This document shows positions 33,250 to 42,225 of a stretch of 43,338 nt of DNA, in pieces. Location of the stretch: the NCBI RefSeq assembly GCF_002155905.1, contig NZ_MUMF01000433.1, forward strand, positions 1 to 43,338. The letters are read 5' to 3'. The position numbers and the translations under genes were made by a program. How positions within the stretch are numbered: the stretch's first letter is position 1; each line of letters opens with the position of its first letter. This DNA comes from Streptomyces tricolor (lineage in GTDB: Bacteria; Actinomycetota; Actinomycetes; Streptomycetales; Streptomycetaceae). The notes under the pieces were generated by a model. It searched no databases. It was not told where the DNA came from and saw nothing but the letters and a program-made list of their open reading frames with translations.

Positions 33250-33922
33250 CCAGCCGTCCTCGTACCTGCGCGCCACGTGCGCCCGAGACCGCCGTCAGGA
33301 AGCCACTGTCCGGCAGTGGACCCCGGCCGGCCGGCGGTTCGGAACGTCCGTGTCCGCTCGCTCGCGCTGCCGCTCGTCCTGTGTGCCCTGGCCCCCGCGG
33401 TCCGCGGCAGCGAACGGACGAGCGGCGGCCGGCCGACGGCATGGATAGTCGGCTCGTGGCCTGCCGGAGGCCCTCCCAGGAGACGGAGTCCACCGGGTTC
33501 AGGGAACTGCTGACGTCGCCGGCCGAGCCGTGCGTGCCGCAGGCACCGGCCACGGCCGCGCCCGAGCCGTCGTAGCCCTCCGCAACGGGAAAGCCGCGGT
33601 CCGGGTCCACGCCCCTGCCCACGCCGCCGAGAGGACCACCCGTCCCGGACGGAACCGGGACGCCGCCGGCCCACCGGCGAGGACGGGCAGGGGACGCCGC
33701 CGAGGAGTGCGCGTCCCGCGTCCCGCCCCCCGCATCACCGGCGCCCTCCACTAGACGCCCCGCCCCGCACCAGGACACCCTGAGCCGCCTCGGTCACTTC
33801 GGCGAGCGTATCGGCGGCCCGACCCCCTGGCGACGGGGGCCGCGTCGTGCGCCGCACCCGGCGGGCACGGTCACGGCTTCCTCGTGCAGGGGCGTCCGAC
33901 GTCACGTCGAATCGCGTCCGCG
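33250..33922. other. 670-bp stretch without a convincing gene
   Basis: Minus-strand frames here (for example AEGYDGSGAAVAGACGTHG) look partly protein-like but have no RBS and break into Arg/Pro-rich sequence, so this appears decayed, like the neighbouring response regulator. A 19-bp direct repeat at the right end is listed separately. Confidence 0.4.
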
Positions 33923-33939
33923 TCACGTCGAATCGCGTC
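33900..33939. repeat. 19-bp direct repeat at the lacI 3' end
   Basis: CGTCACGTCGAATCGCGTC occurs at 33900-33918 and again at 33921-33939, 2 bp apart. The second copy contains the last codons and stop of the LacI gene, so the first copy is a duplicate of the gene's tail just beyond its stop. Confidence 0.85.
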
Positions 33940-34954
33940 TGACCAGCTCCGTCGGCAGGATCACCGCCGCCGGGTCCTCACCGCCTATCTGGGCGAGCAG
34001 CACCCGGACCATCTCGTTGCTGATCCGGTCCCACGGCTGCCGGATCGTGGTGAGCGCCGGGGCGGCGGCGGTGGCCGCCGGGGAGTCGTCGAAACCGCCG
34101 ACGGCGATGTCCTCCGGCACCCGCCTACCGGCCCGGTGCAGGGCCGCCAGCACGCCCTGCGCCATCAGGTCGGAGGCGACGAACACCGCGTCCATGTCCG
34201 GCGCCTGCGCCAGCAGCCGCTCCGCGCCCGCCTCACCGCTGGCCCGGCTGTAGTCGCCGGAGACGACGAGCCGTTCGTCGGCCGCGATGCCCGCCTCGGC
34301 GAGCACCTCGCGGTACCCGGCGAGCCGCTCCACACCGCCCGGGGTGTCCAGCGGGCCGGTGACCACGCCGATCCGGCGCCGGCCCAGCGACAGCAGATGC
34401 CGGACCATGTCCCGGGCGCCGTCCCGGTCGTCGGCGGCCACGTAACTCACCTTGGAGCCGAGGCCGATCGGCTTGCCGCAGGCGACCAGCGGCACCCCCG
34501 CCTCCCGCAGCTCCTCGGCGACCGGATCGCCGGAGTGGCTGGAGACCAGCAGCACCCCGTCGACATGCCCGGCGGTGATGTACCGCGTGATGCGCCGCCG
34601 TTCGTCCTCGGTCCCCGCCAGCATCAGCAGCAGCGGGATGTCGTGCGCGGCCAGCGCCTGGGTGCAGCCGCGCAGCAGGACGTTGAAGTTGGGGTCCTCG
34701 AAGAACCGCTCCTGCGGCTCGGTCAGCAGGAAGCCCACCGAGTCGGAGCGGCCCGTGATCAGCGAACGGGCGTGCCGGTTCACGACGTACCCGGTCTTGC
34801 GGATGGCGGCGTTGACCGCCTCCTGCGCGGCGGGGCTGACGTAGTGCCCGCCGTTGAGCACGCGTGAGACGGTGCCGCGCGAGACGCCTGCCTCGCGCGC
34901 CACGTCGTGGATCGTCGGCGGTTTGCGCCGGCCCCCCGTATGGCTCATGGTCAT
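33923..34954 (-). CDS. ganR: LacI-family regulator of the galactan locus
   Basis: 343 residues; ATG 34954 overlaps the permease stop (ATGA). The LacI helix-turn-helix and hinge (TIHDVAREAGVSRGTVSRVL, then NRHARSLITGRSDSVG) are followed by a periplasmic-binding-protein-like core ending in PTELVRRDS. It is the last gene of the transport operon and should sense a galactan-derived oligosaccharide and repress both divergent promoters. The TGTGNNCGNTCACA sites at 38157, 38212 and 38301 have the symmetry LacI proteins prefer. The symbol is given by analogy with Bacillus ganR; assignment rests on gene order. Confidence 0.88.
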   Translation of the reverse strand: MTMSHTGGRRKPPTIHDVAREAGVSRGTVSRVLNGGHYVSPAAQEAVNAAIRKTGYVVNRHARSLITGRSDSVGFLLTEPQERFFEDPNFNVLLRGCTQALAAHDIPLLLMLAGTEDERRRITRYITAGHVDGVLLVSSHSGDPVAEELREAGVPLVACGKPIGLGSKVSYVAADDRDGARDMVRHLLSLGRRRIGVVTGPLDTPGGVERLAGYREVLAEAGIAADERLVVSGDYSRASGEAGAERLLAQAPDMDAVFVASDLMAQGVLAALHRAGRRVPEDIAVGGFDDSPAATAAAPALTTIRQPWDRISNEMVRVLLAQIGGEDPAAVILPTELVRRDST

Positions 34955-35856
34955 GACTTTACGGCCCCGGACAGCAGATCCAGGCTCCAGAACCGCTGGA
35001 TGACCAGGAACAGGGCGATCAGCGGGAGCACCGCGAGGAACGCGCCCGTGATCACCAGGGTGTACAGCGCGGGCGTGTTCGAGCCCTGCTCCAGCAGCGT
35101 GTACAGACCCAGCGTCAGCGGGAACTTCTCGTCGTCGCTGAGCATGATGTACGGCAGCAGGAAGTTGTTCCAGATCGCGACGAACTGGAACAGGAACACC
35201 GTGACCATCCCGGGGATCATCATCGGCAGCGCGATCCGGGTGAAGATCCGCCACTCGCCCGCCCCGTCCATCCGCCCGGCCTCCACCACGTCGGCCGGCA
35301 CGGCGGCGGACGCGTAGATCCGCGCCAGGTAGACGCCGTACGGGGAGAGGATCTGCGGCAGCAGCACGGACAGGTAGGAGTCCGTGAGGCCGGCCTTCGC
35401 CAGCAGCAGGTACTGCGGGATCGCTAGGATCACCGGCGGCATCAGGACGCCCGCGAGCAGCACGTTGAACATCGTCTCGCGGCCCCGGAAGCGGTAGGTC
35501 GCCAGGGCGTAGCCGCTGAACGCCGAGACGGCGGTGGACAGCAGGGCGCCGAGCCCCGCGTACAGGGCGGAGTTGCCCATCCACGTCCAGTAGACGCCGT
35601 CGCGGTAGGCGTCGAGGTCCTTGAGGTTGTCGGCGAAGCCGGTGCCGGGCAGGAAGGTGAACGTGGAGAACAGCTCGCGCCCGGACTTCGTCGACGCGAT
35701 CACCACCCAGGCCACCGGCATCAGCGTGTAGACCGCGCCGAGCAGCAGGGTGGCCGTAGGGACCAGCGCGATCCGGCGGCGCAGCGGCGGCCCCTGGGCC
35801 GTGCCCGGGGTGGTGCCGGCGGCCGGCGCGGCCTTGCGGACGGTGAGCGTGCTCAT
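34951..35856 (-). CDS. ganQ: ABC sugar transporter permease (MalG type)
   Basis: 301 residues; ATG 35856 overlaps the previous permease stop, with AAGGAGG upstream. Six membrane segments are expected. The ATPase-contact EAA loop reads EAGRMDGAGEWRIFTRIALPMM (205-226 region), as in MalG-type subunits. It forms the membrane channel with the neighbouring permease for uptake of galacto-oligosaccharides. No ATPase gene is in the locus; Streptomyces sugar importers usually share the MsiK ATPase encoded elsewhere. Symbol by analogy with Bacillus ganQ. Confidence 0.9.
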   Translation of the reverse strand: MSTLTVRKAAPAAGTTPGTAQGPPLRRRIALVPTATLLLGAVYTLMPVAWVVIASTKSGRELFSTFTFLPGTGFADNLKDLDAYRDGVYWTWMGNSALYAGLGALLSTAVSAFSGYALATYRFRGRETMFNVLLAGVLMPPVILAIPQYLLLAKAGLTDSYLSVLLPQILSPYGVYLARIYASAAVPADVVEAGRMDGAGEWRIFTRIALPMMIPGMVTVFLFQFVAIWNNFLLPYIMLSDDEKFPLTLGLYTLLEQGSNTPALYTLVITGAFLAVLPLIALFLVIQRFWSLDLLSGAVKS

Positions 35857-36791
35857 CGCACCCCTCCTTGACTGACGTCCCGCTTGTTGCGGCGGTTCGC
35901 GGCCCGCAGGAAGCCGAACGACAGCAGCAGCGTGACCAGGGCGATCAGCGTCGCCTCGGCCGCCGCCGCGTAGATGTCGTTGCGGCCGAAGGCGTCCTGG
36001 TACACCTTCATCAGCGGGCTCCAGGCCGTGTCGACCGAGTTGGTGAGCGGCTTCAGGGTGGTCGGCTCGTTGAACACCTGGAGCGTCGCGATGATCGAGA
36101 AGAAGAAGGTCAGCACCAGCGAGGGCGCCACCATGGGGATCTTGATCCGCAGCGCGATCTGCAGCGGGGTGGCGCCGTCCAGCTTCGCCGCCTCGTACAC
36201 CTCGGCCGGGATGGACCTGAGCGAGGTGTAGATGACGATCATGTTGAAGCCGGTGCCGCCCCAGACCGCGATGTTCGCCAGGGCGAGATAGAGCGGACCG
36301 CCGTCCAGCAGGTCCGGCTGCGGCAGGCCCAGCTTGTCGAGCGCGAAGGAGAACGGACTGACGTCCGGCAGGTACAGGAAGCCCCACAGCAGCGCGGCCA
36401 CCACACCGGGGACGGCGTACGGCAGGAAGATCGCGAGCCGGGTGAACGGGGCGAGCCGCACCTTCTCGGAGTCCAGCATCAGCGCGAACAGCAGGGCGAG
36501 GCCCAGCATCACCGGGACGACGATGCAGCCGTAGCCGAGCACGCGCAGCGCGCCGTGCAGCAGTTCGCTGTCCTGGAGGGCCTCGGTGTAGTTCCCGAAA
36601 CCGGCCCAGACCTCCTTCCGGGCGCCGGAGCCCAGGCCCAGGCCGGAGACGCGCACCTTGCGGAAGCTGAGCCAGACCGCGTAGCCGATGGGCAGCGCGA
36701 AGAAGAGGGCGAACAGGACCGTGGCGGGGAGGAGGAAGCCGTACGGGGCCCCCTTGACCCCGTACGACCTCCGGCTCGTGGAACTGCTCAC
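35853..36791 (-). CDS. ganP: ABC sugar transporter permease (MalF type)
   Basis: 312 residues; GTG 36791 overlaps the stop of the binding-protein gene (GTGA), fixing the start against a longer in-frame extension. Six hydrophobic segments are seen. The EAA loop is EAAKLDGATPLQIALRIKIP. The first segment follows a basic start (SRRSYGVKGAPYGFLLPAT). Forms a heterodimer channel with the MalG-type subunit. Symbol by analogy with Bacillus ganP. Confidence 0.9.
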   Translation of the reverse strand: MSSSTSRRSYGVKGAPYGFLLPATVLFALFFALPIGYAVWLSFRKVRVSGLGLGSGARKEVWAGFGNYTEALQDSELLHGALRVLGYGCIVVPVMLGLALLFALMLDSEKVRLAPFTRLAIFLPYAVPGVVAALLWGFLYLPDVSPFSFALDKLGLPQPDLLDGGPLYLALANIAVWGGTGFNMIVIYTSLRSIPAEVYEAAKLDGATPLQIALRIKIPMVAPSLVLTFFFSIIATLQVFNEPTTLKPLTNSVDTAWSPLMKVYQDAFGRNDIYAAAAEATLIALVTLLLSFGFLRAANRRNKRDVSQGGVR

Positions 36792-38104
36792 CGGGAAACC
36801 TCGAAGCCCTGCTTCTTCAGGTCGGCGACCGTGTCGTCCTGCATCGTCCTCAGGGCGGCGGTGAAGTCCGACTTGTTCTTGGCGGCGGCGCCGAAGGCGT
36901 CCTTGAAGGACGTGTAGGCGACGTTCACGTTCGGGCCCCACGCGGACGGTGCGGTGGTCTTCGCGATGTCGGCGGCCTTGCTGTAGAAGTCCGGCTGGTT
37001 GGCGAAGAACGCCGGCGGGTGGGAGAAGGCGCCGCTGAGCTGGGCGGAGGTGGAGGCCGGGTAGATGCCGCCCTCCTTCGCCAGCGCGTTCAGGGCGTCG
37101 TGGTCGGTGTTCAGCCAGGCCGCGAACTCAGCGGCGGCCTCCTGGTGCGCGGAGTCGGTGGTGACCGCCGTCGAGGAGCCGCCCCAGCTGCCGGTGACGT
37201 CCTGGTCGAGCGACCACTGGGGGAGCGGGGCCATGGCCCACTTGCCCTTGGTGTCCGGCGCCGCCGTGGTCAGCGTGCCCGGCGCCCACACGGCGCTCAC
37301 CCAGGCGATCTGCTTGCCCGTGTTCAACGCCTTGTTCCAGGACGGGGTGTACATCGGCTGGTCGTCGATGACCCCCTCCTTGACCAGACCGCCCCAGAAG
37401 CCGGCGACCTTCCGGGTGGCCGCGTCGTCGATGCCGACCTTCCACCGGTCGCCGGAGGTGGTCCACCACTTGGCGCCGGCCTGCTGGGCGAGGCCCGCGA
37501 AGAGACCGGAGTCGTTGGCGGAGAAGGTGGTCAGGTCCTTGTCCGGCGCCTTCTCCTTCAGCCGGCGGGCGGTCTCGGCGAACTGCTCCCAGGTGGTGGG
37601 GACCTTCAGGCCGTACTTCTCGAACAGGTCCTCGCGGTAGTAGAACATCATCGGGCCGATGTCCTGCGGCACCGCGTAGACGGCGTCCGTGCCGAGCATG
37701 GTCTGCTGCCAGACGCCCTCGGCGAACTTGCCCTCGATGTCGCCGACTTCCCCGGAGATGTCGGCCAGCGCGTCATTGCTGACCAGCGTCGGCAGCGCCT
37801 GGTACTCGGCCTGCACCAGGTCGGGGGCCTTCTTCGCCTTGTGCGCGGTGAGGATCTTGGTGACCAGCGTGTCGCCGGACGCCTGCTTCTTCACCGTGAC
37901 GGTGATCCCGTCCTTTTTCCCCGGCCCCTTGTTCCACAGGTCCACGACCTTGTCCATGCCGGGTGTCCAGGTCCAGTACGTCAGCGAGACGGGACCCGAG
38001 TCGGCCTTGCTGTCGTCCTCGGAGCCGCAGGCGGCGAGGGCGGTGGCGCCGAGGGACACGGCGACGGCGGTTGTCACGAGGCGACGGCGCTTCGTGTGCG
38101 GCAT
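36788..38104 (-). CDS. ganS: Sugar-binding lipoprotein of the galactan ABC importer
   Basis: 438 residues; ATG 38104. A lipoprotein signal peptide ends in the lipobox LAAC with Cys26, so the protein is anchored to the outside of the membrane. The rest is a family 1 solute-binding protein (SLTYWTWTPG, KAPDLVQAEYQALPTL, YAVPQDIGPMMFYYREDLFE, Trp-rich binding region SWGGSST). It should bind galacto-oligosaccharides released by the GH53 enzyme and deliver them to the permeases. It is the first gene of the four-gene minus-strand operon, under the double operator at 38157-38225. Confidence 0.92.
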   Translation of the reverse strand: MPHTKRRRLVTTAVAVSLGATALAACGSEDDSKADSGPVSLTYWTWTPGMDKVVDLWNKGPGKKDGITVTVKKQASGDTLVTKILTAHKAKKAPDLVQAEYQALPTLVSNDALADISGEVGDIEGKFAEGVWQQTMLGTDAVYAVPQDIGPMMFYYREDLFEKYGLKVPTTWEQFAETARRLKEKAPDKDLTTFSANDSGLFAGLAQQAGAKWWTTSGDRWKVGIDDAATRKVAGFWGGLVKEGVIDDQPMYTPSWNKALNTGKQIAWVSAVWAPGTLTTAAPDTKGKWAMAPLPQWSLDQDVTGSWGGSSTAVTTDSAHQEAAAEFAAWLNTDHDALNALAKEGGIYPASTSAQLSGAFSHPPAFFANQPDFYSKAADIAKTTAPSAWGPNVNVAYTSFKDAFGAAAKNKSDFTAALRTMQDDTVADLKKQGFEVSR

Positions 38105-38156
38105 GGTTTCTCCCCTGACCTGGGTCCCCGCCCGCTGCGGGGACCTGCCATGCAGA

Positions 38157-38170
38157 TGTGCACGTTCACA
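38157..38170. promoter_or_regulatory. LacI-type operator O1
   Basis: TGTGCACGTTCACA, an imperfect palindrome in the leader of the binding-protein gene, 55 bp from O2 centre to centre. It shares TGTGNNCGTTC with the other two sites. Confidence 0.6.
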
Positions 38171-38211
38171 TGACCCGGGCGCTCACCCCTCGGGAGCCCC
38201 TGCCATGCTTC

Positions 38212-38225
38212 TGTGAGCGTTCACA
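38212..38225. promoter_or_regulatory. LacI-type operator O2
   Basis: TGTGAGCGTTCACA, the most symmetric of the three sites, overlapping the predicted -10 box of the transport operon. Binding here would block RNA polymerase. Confidence 0.7.
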
Positions 38226-38300
38226 GTAGAGAAACATCCCGGACACTTGTCAATGGTTGTTGCTGTGCGGTTATGTTGGGCTCGCACCGCTTCTGATGTG

Positions 38301-38314
38301 TGTGCACGTTCCCA
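38301..38314. promoter_or_regulatory. LacI-type operator O3
   Basis: TGTGCACGTTCCCA, one base off O1, lying 27 bp before the GH42 start codon and downstream of its predicted promoter. Confidence 0.55.
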
Positions 38315-38340
38315 AATGATCGATTTCCGGGGAGACAGCC

Positions 38341-40362
38341 ATGCCGGACACCAGCCCCAGGGGCCTCACCAGGCTCGCCTTCGGCGGGGACTACAACCCC
38401 GAGCAGTGGCCGGAAGCCGTCTGGCAGGAGGACGTCCGCCTGATGCGGGAGGCCGGCGTCACGATGGTGAGCGTCGGGATCTTCTCCTGGGCCCTGCTGG
38501 AGCCGGCGCCGGGGGAGTACGACTTCGGCTGGCTCGACCGGGTCCTCGGCCTGCTGCACGCAGGCGGCATCCGTGTCGACCTCGGCACGCCCACCGTGGT
38601 ACCGCCCGTCTGGTTCTACCGGGCCCACCCCGAGGCGCTGCCGGTCACCGCCGAGGGAGTGCGCTACGAGTTCGGCTCCCGCGGCGCGATCTGCCACAGC
38701 AACGCCGACTACCGCGCCGCCGCCGCGAACATCACCACCCGGCTCGCCGAGCGCTACGGCGACCACCCGGCGCTCGCGCTGTGGCACGTCCACAACGAGT
38801 ACGGCGTCCCCGTCTCGGCCTGCTACTGCGCCTCCTGCGCGGCACACTTCCGCCGCTGGCTCGCGGACACCTACGGCACCGTGGACGCCGTCAACGAGGC
38901 CTGGGGCACCGCCTTCTGGGGCCAGCGCTACACCGACTTCGGACAGATCAACCCGCCCCGGGCCACCCCGACCGTCGGCAACCCGGGGCAGGCCCTGGAC
39001 TACAGGCGGTTCGCCGACGCCACCATCCGGGAGAACTTCCGCGCCGAGCGGGACATCCTGCACCGCCTCTCACCCGGGGTGCCGGTCACCACGAACTTCA
39101 TGACCGCCCTCAGCCAGTGCGACTCCATGGACTACTGGGCCTGGGGCCGCGAGGTCGACCTCGTCACCAACGACCACTACCTGATCACCGACGGCCGCCG
39201 CACCCACGTCAATCTCGCCATGGCCGCCGACCTCACCCGCTCGGTCGCCGGCGGCGCCCCCTGGCTGCTGCTGGAGCACTCCACCTCGGGCGTCAACTGG
39301 CAGCCCCGCAACCCCGCCAAGGCTCCCGGCCAGATGGCCCGCAACTCCCTCGCCCACGTGGCGCGCGGCTCCGAGGGCGCCATGTTCTTCCAGTGGCGCC
39401 AGTCCCGGCGCGGCGCCGAGAAGTTCCACTCGGCGATGCTGCCGCACGGCGGCACCGACACCCGCGTCTGGCGCGAGGTGGTCGAACTCGGCGCCTGCGT
39501 GGACGCGTTGAGCGAGATCCGCGGCACCCGCACCGAGGCCGACGCGGCCATGCTGTGGGACTGGCAGTCCTGGTGGGCGCAGAACCTCTCCTGGCGCCCC
39601 AGCGAGGACCACGACCCGCGCGAGCGCGCCGACTCCTTCTACGAGGCCCTCTACGACCGCCACCTCACGGTCGACTTCGCCCACCCGGAAGCCGACCTGT
39701 CACGGTATCCGCTGGTCGTCGTGCCGGCCCTGTACCTGATGACGGAGGCCGCAGGGAACAACGTCCGGGAGTACGTCGAGCGGGGCGGCACGCTCGTGGT
39801 GTCGTACTTCTCCGGCATCGTGGACCAGCACGACGCCGTCCACGAGGGCGCCTACCCGGGTGTGCTGCGCGATGTCCTCGGGCTGACCGTGGAGGAGTTC
39901 TCGCCGCTGCTGGAGGACGAGCGGGTGCGGCTGACCGGCCCGGACGGCTCCGAGCTGACGGGCGACGTGTGGACGGAGTTCGTGGTCCCGCGCGGCGCCG
40001 AGACCGTGTGGACCTACGCCGACGGGCTCACCGCGGGCCGCCCGGCCGTCACCCGGCACCGGCACGGCCGGGGCACCGCCTGGTACGTCTCCACCCGCCT
40101 CGACGCCCAGGGCCTGGACGCGCTCATCGGCTGGGCGGCCGACGACGCCGGCCTCGCCCCGCGCGCCGGCCTGCCGCGCGATGTCGAGGTCGTGCGCCGC
40201 CGCGGCGAGTCCGGCACCTACCTCTTCGTCATCAACCACACCGCCGGCGACACCAAGGTGCCGCTGGACACGCCCGGCACCGAGCTGCTGACGGGCGAAC
40301 GCGCCGCGGGCCGCCTCGCGGTCCCGGCGGGGGCCGTCCGGGTCGTACGACTCGACGGCTGA
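38341..40362 (+). CDS. ganA: GH42 beta-galactosidase
   Basis: 673 residues; ATG 38341 with GGGGAG upstream; no signal peptide, so cytoplasmic. The GH42 TIM barrel opens with FGGDYNPEQWP. The acid/base is E153 in HVHNEYG and the nucleophile E312 in LLLEHSTSGVNW. C118, C161, C163 and C166 form the zinc cluster typical of many GH42 enzymes. The rest are the trimerisation and C-terminal beta domains. It hydrolyses imported beta-1,4-galacto-oligosaccharides to galactose. It is divergent from the importer operon and under operator O3. Full family length. Confidence 0.93.
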   Translation: MPDTSPRGLTRLAFGGDYNPEQWPEAVWQEDVRLMREAGVTMVSVGIFSWALLEPAPGEYDFGWLDRVLGLLHAGGIRVDLGTPTVVPPVWFYRAHPEALPVTAEGVRYEFGSRGAICHSNADYRAAAANITTRLAERYGDHPALALWHVHNEYGVPVSACYCASCAAHFRRWLADTYGTVDAVNEAWGTAFWGQRYTDFGQINPPRATPTVGNPGQALDYRRFADATIRENFRAERDILHRLSPGVPVTTNFMTALSQCDSMDYWAWGREVDLVTNDHYLITDGRRTHVNLAMAADLTRSVAGGAPWLLLEHSTSGVNWQPRNPAKAPGQMARNSLAHVARGSEGAMFFQWRQSRRGAEKFHSAMLPHGGTDTRVWREVVELGACVDALSEIRGTRTEADAAMLWDWQSWWAQNLSWRPSEDHDPRERADSFYEALYDRHLTVDFAHPEADLSRYPLVVVPALYLMTEAAGNNVREYVERGGTLVVSYFSGIVDQHDAVHEGAYPGVLRDVLGLTVEEFSPLLEDERVRLTGPDGSELTGDVWTEFVVPRGAETVWTYADGLTAGRPAVTRHRHGRGTAWYVSTRLDAQGLDALIGWAADDAGLAPRAGLPRDVEVVRRRGESGTYLFVINHTAGDTKVPLDTPGTELLTGERAAGRLAVPAGAVRVVRLDG

Positions 40363-40369
40363 GCCGGCT

Positions 40370-40411
40370 CCCCTCCGCCCGTGTGTGCCACGAGAGCCGC
40401 GGGCGGAGGGG
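40370..40411 (+). terminator. Hairpin between GH42 and GH53 genes
   Basis: Stem CCCCTCCGCCCG (40370-40381) with CGGGCGGAGGGG (40400-40411) and an 18-base loop, 7 bp past the GH42 stop. A second hairpin TCCTCCGG/CCGGAGGA (40415-40422, 40428-40435) follows. They may terminate, attenuate or stabilise the mRNA between the two genes. Confidence 0.6.
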
Positions 40412-40471
40412 TTCTCCTCCGGCCCCACCGGAGGACACCCCTCCCCAGTTACGTCGAAGGGACGACGGACG

Positions 40472-42034
40472 ATGAAGTTCCATCCCGGACGCACCATCAG
40501 GGCCCTGCTGCTGCCGCTCGCGGCCGGCCTCGCCCTCACCGCCCTGCCCGCCCAGTCCGCACAGGCCGCGAGCACCCTCGTCAACGGCGGCTTCGAGTCC
40601 GACGGCACGGGCACGGCCACCCCCGCCGGCTGGTCCGAGTACGGCGACACCGGCGCCTCGTACACCGAGTCCGGCGGCCACGGCGGCAGCCACCGCCTCA
40701 GCCACTACGCGTCCTCCGCCTACAAGGTGGAGACGTACCAGTACCTGTCCGGACTGGCCAACGGGAACTACACATTGACGGCGTGGGTCCGCTCCAGCGG
40801 CGGGCAGAAGGCCGCGTACATGGCGCTCAAGAACTGCGGCGGTACGGAGCAGCGCACGGATCTCCCGATCTCCTCCAGCGGGTGGATCCGTATCGTCACG
40901 CCGATCAAGGTGACCAACAACCAGTGCACCATCAGCGTCAACAGTGACGCGAACGCCGGTAACTGGATCAACGTTGACGATCTGACCTTCACGTCCGGCA
41001 CCACCGGTACATCCATCCATGGTGCCGACATCTCCTCCCTCGCCAAGAGCGAGGCCAAGGGCGGCGTCTACCGGACGAGTTCGGGCACCGCCGGTGACGC
41101 CCTGTCCATCCTCAGGTCGTACGGCATGAACTACGCGCGCCTGAAGGTCTGGGTGAACCCGGCCGACGGCTTCAACGACAAGGCGCACGTCCTGGCGACG
41201 GCCAAGCGCGTCAAGGCGCAGGGCATGAAGCTCCTGGTCGACTTCCACTACTCGGACAGCTGGGCCGACCCGGGCCAGCAGACCAAGCCGGCCGCGTGGG
41301 CGGGCCACACGTACAGTCAACTGAAGACGGACGTGTACCACCACACGTACGACGTGTTGAACGCCTTGAAGGCTCAAGGGACCACCGCGGACATGGTCCA
41401 GGTGGGCAATGAGATCAATGGCGGCATGCTGTGGTCCGAGGGATCCACGGACAACTGGAGCCGGCTCGCAGGGTTGATCAACTCGGGCTATGACGCCGTC
41501 AAGGCGGTCAACTCGTCCACCGTCGTCGCGCTGCACCTGGCCAAGGGCGGGGACAAGGCCGGCACCCGGTGGTGGTTCGACAGCGCGGTCGCCAACGGCG
41601 TGAAGTTCGACGCGATCGGCCTGTCGTACTACGGCTACTGGCACGGCCCGCTGTCCGACTTCCAGACCACCCTGGACGACGCGGCCTCCCGCTACGGCAA
41701 GCCGGTGTTCCTCGCCGAGACGGCCTACCCCTTCCGCCTCGACAGCGACGACGCGCTCACCAACCAGATCGACACCACCGGCGAGCTGGTCCCCGGTTAC
41801 CCGGCGACCGCGGCCGGCCAGACCAAGTGGATGAACGACGTGACGAGCATCGTGGAGGCCGTCCCGGGCGGACGCGGTCTCGGCGTCTTCTACTGGGAGG
41901 CGACCTGGACCGCCGTCACCGGCAACGGCTGGGACCCGACGGACGCCGGTTCCGGCAACGGATGGGAGAACCAGGCCCTGTTCGGCTACGACGACAAGGC
42001 GCTCTCCTCGATGACGTGGTTCAGCCACCGCTGA
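40472..42034 (+). CDS. ganB: Secreted GH53 arabinogalactan endo-beta-1,4-galactanase with N-terminal carbohydrate-binding domain
   Basis: 520 residues; ATG 40472, with GAAGG rather far upstream. A signal peptide (cleavage near AQA, residue 32) is followed by a beta-sandwich domain (34-174, LVNGGFESDG start, NWINVDDLTF end) that looks like a carbohydrate-binding module, possibly CBM61-like. The GH53 barrel (181-520) has the acid/base E314 in QVGNEINGG and the nucleophile E416 in VFLAETAYP. It cuts pectin-side-chain beta-1,4-galactan outside the cell to feed the importer and the GH42 enzyme. It has no operator of its own in the 109-bp gap, so read-through from the GH42 promoter is likely. Codon use in the middle is slightly less GC-rich. 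Confidence 0.93.
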   Translation: MKFHPGRTIRALLLPLAAGLALTALPAQSAQAASTLVNGGFESDGTGTATPAGWSEYGDTGASYTESGGHGGSHRLSHYASSAYKVETYQYLSGLANGNYTLTAWVRSSGGQKAAYMALKNCGGTEQRTDLPISSSGWIRIVTPIKVTNNQCTISVNSDANAGNWINVDDLTFTSGTTGTSIHGADISSLAKSEAKGGVYRTSSGTAGDALSILRSYGMNYARLKVWVNPADGFNDKAHVLATAKRVKAQGMKLLVDFHYSDSWADPGQQTKPAAWAGHTYSQLKTDVYHHTYDVLNALKAQGTTADMVQVGNEINGGMLWSEGSTDNWSRLAGLINSGYDAVKAVNSSTVVALHLAKGGDKAGTRWWFDSAVANGVKFDAIGLSYYGYWHGPLSDFQTTLDDAASRYGKPVFLAETAYPFRLDSDDALTNQIDTTGELVPGYPATAAGQTKWMNDVTSIVEAVPGGRGLGVFYWEATWTAVTGNGWDPTDAGSGNGWENQALFGYDDKALSSMTWFSHR

Positions 42035-42046
42035 GCCGTGCCTGAC

Positions 42047-42077
42047 GGGGACCGGCCGCACCCCGCGGCCGGTCCCC
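42047..42077 (+). terminator. Hairpin terminator of the GH53 gene
   Basis: Perfect 13-bp stem GGGGACCGGCCGC with GCGGCCGGTCCCC and a 5-base loop, 12 bp past the stop. It marks the right end of the galactan locus. Confidence 0.85.
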
Positions 42078-42225
42078 GCCGTGTACGCGGGGCGGTGGGA
42101 ACCCCCCTCGGTCGTACTGCAGTTCGATACCGGACAACGGCCGCCGAGTCCCGGACGTGACGGCGTCGCCCGGGCCACAGTGGGAACACTGCGTACAAGG
42201 AGGCCGGGAACGGGAGGGCGAACGG

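Larger units (their letters stand above)
38105..38340. promoter_or_regulatory. Divergent promoter region of the galactan locus
   Basis: On the minus strand TTGACA (38248-38253) is followed at 19 bp by TACTGT (38223-38228), the likely promoter of the transport operon. On the plus strand TTGTCA (38247-38252) with TATGTT (38272-38277) is a weaker match for the GH42 gene. The -35 boxes overlap, so the two promoters stand back to back. Three operator-like palindromes (38157-38170, 38212-38225, 38301-38314) surround them. Confidence 0.6.

Noticed and set aside
33104..33778. Minus-strand frame of 224 codons
   Set aside because: Starts with a poor context, overlaps the preserved LuxR HTH on the other strand and becomes Arg/Pro-rich.
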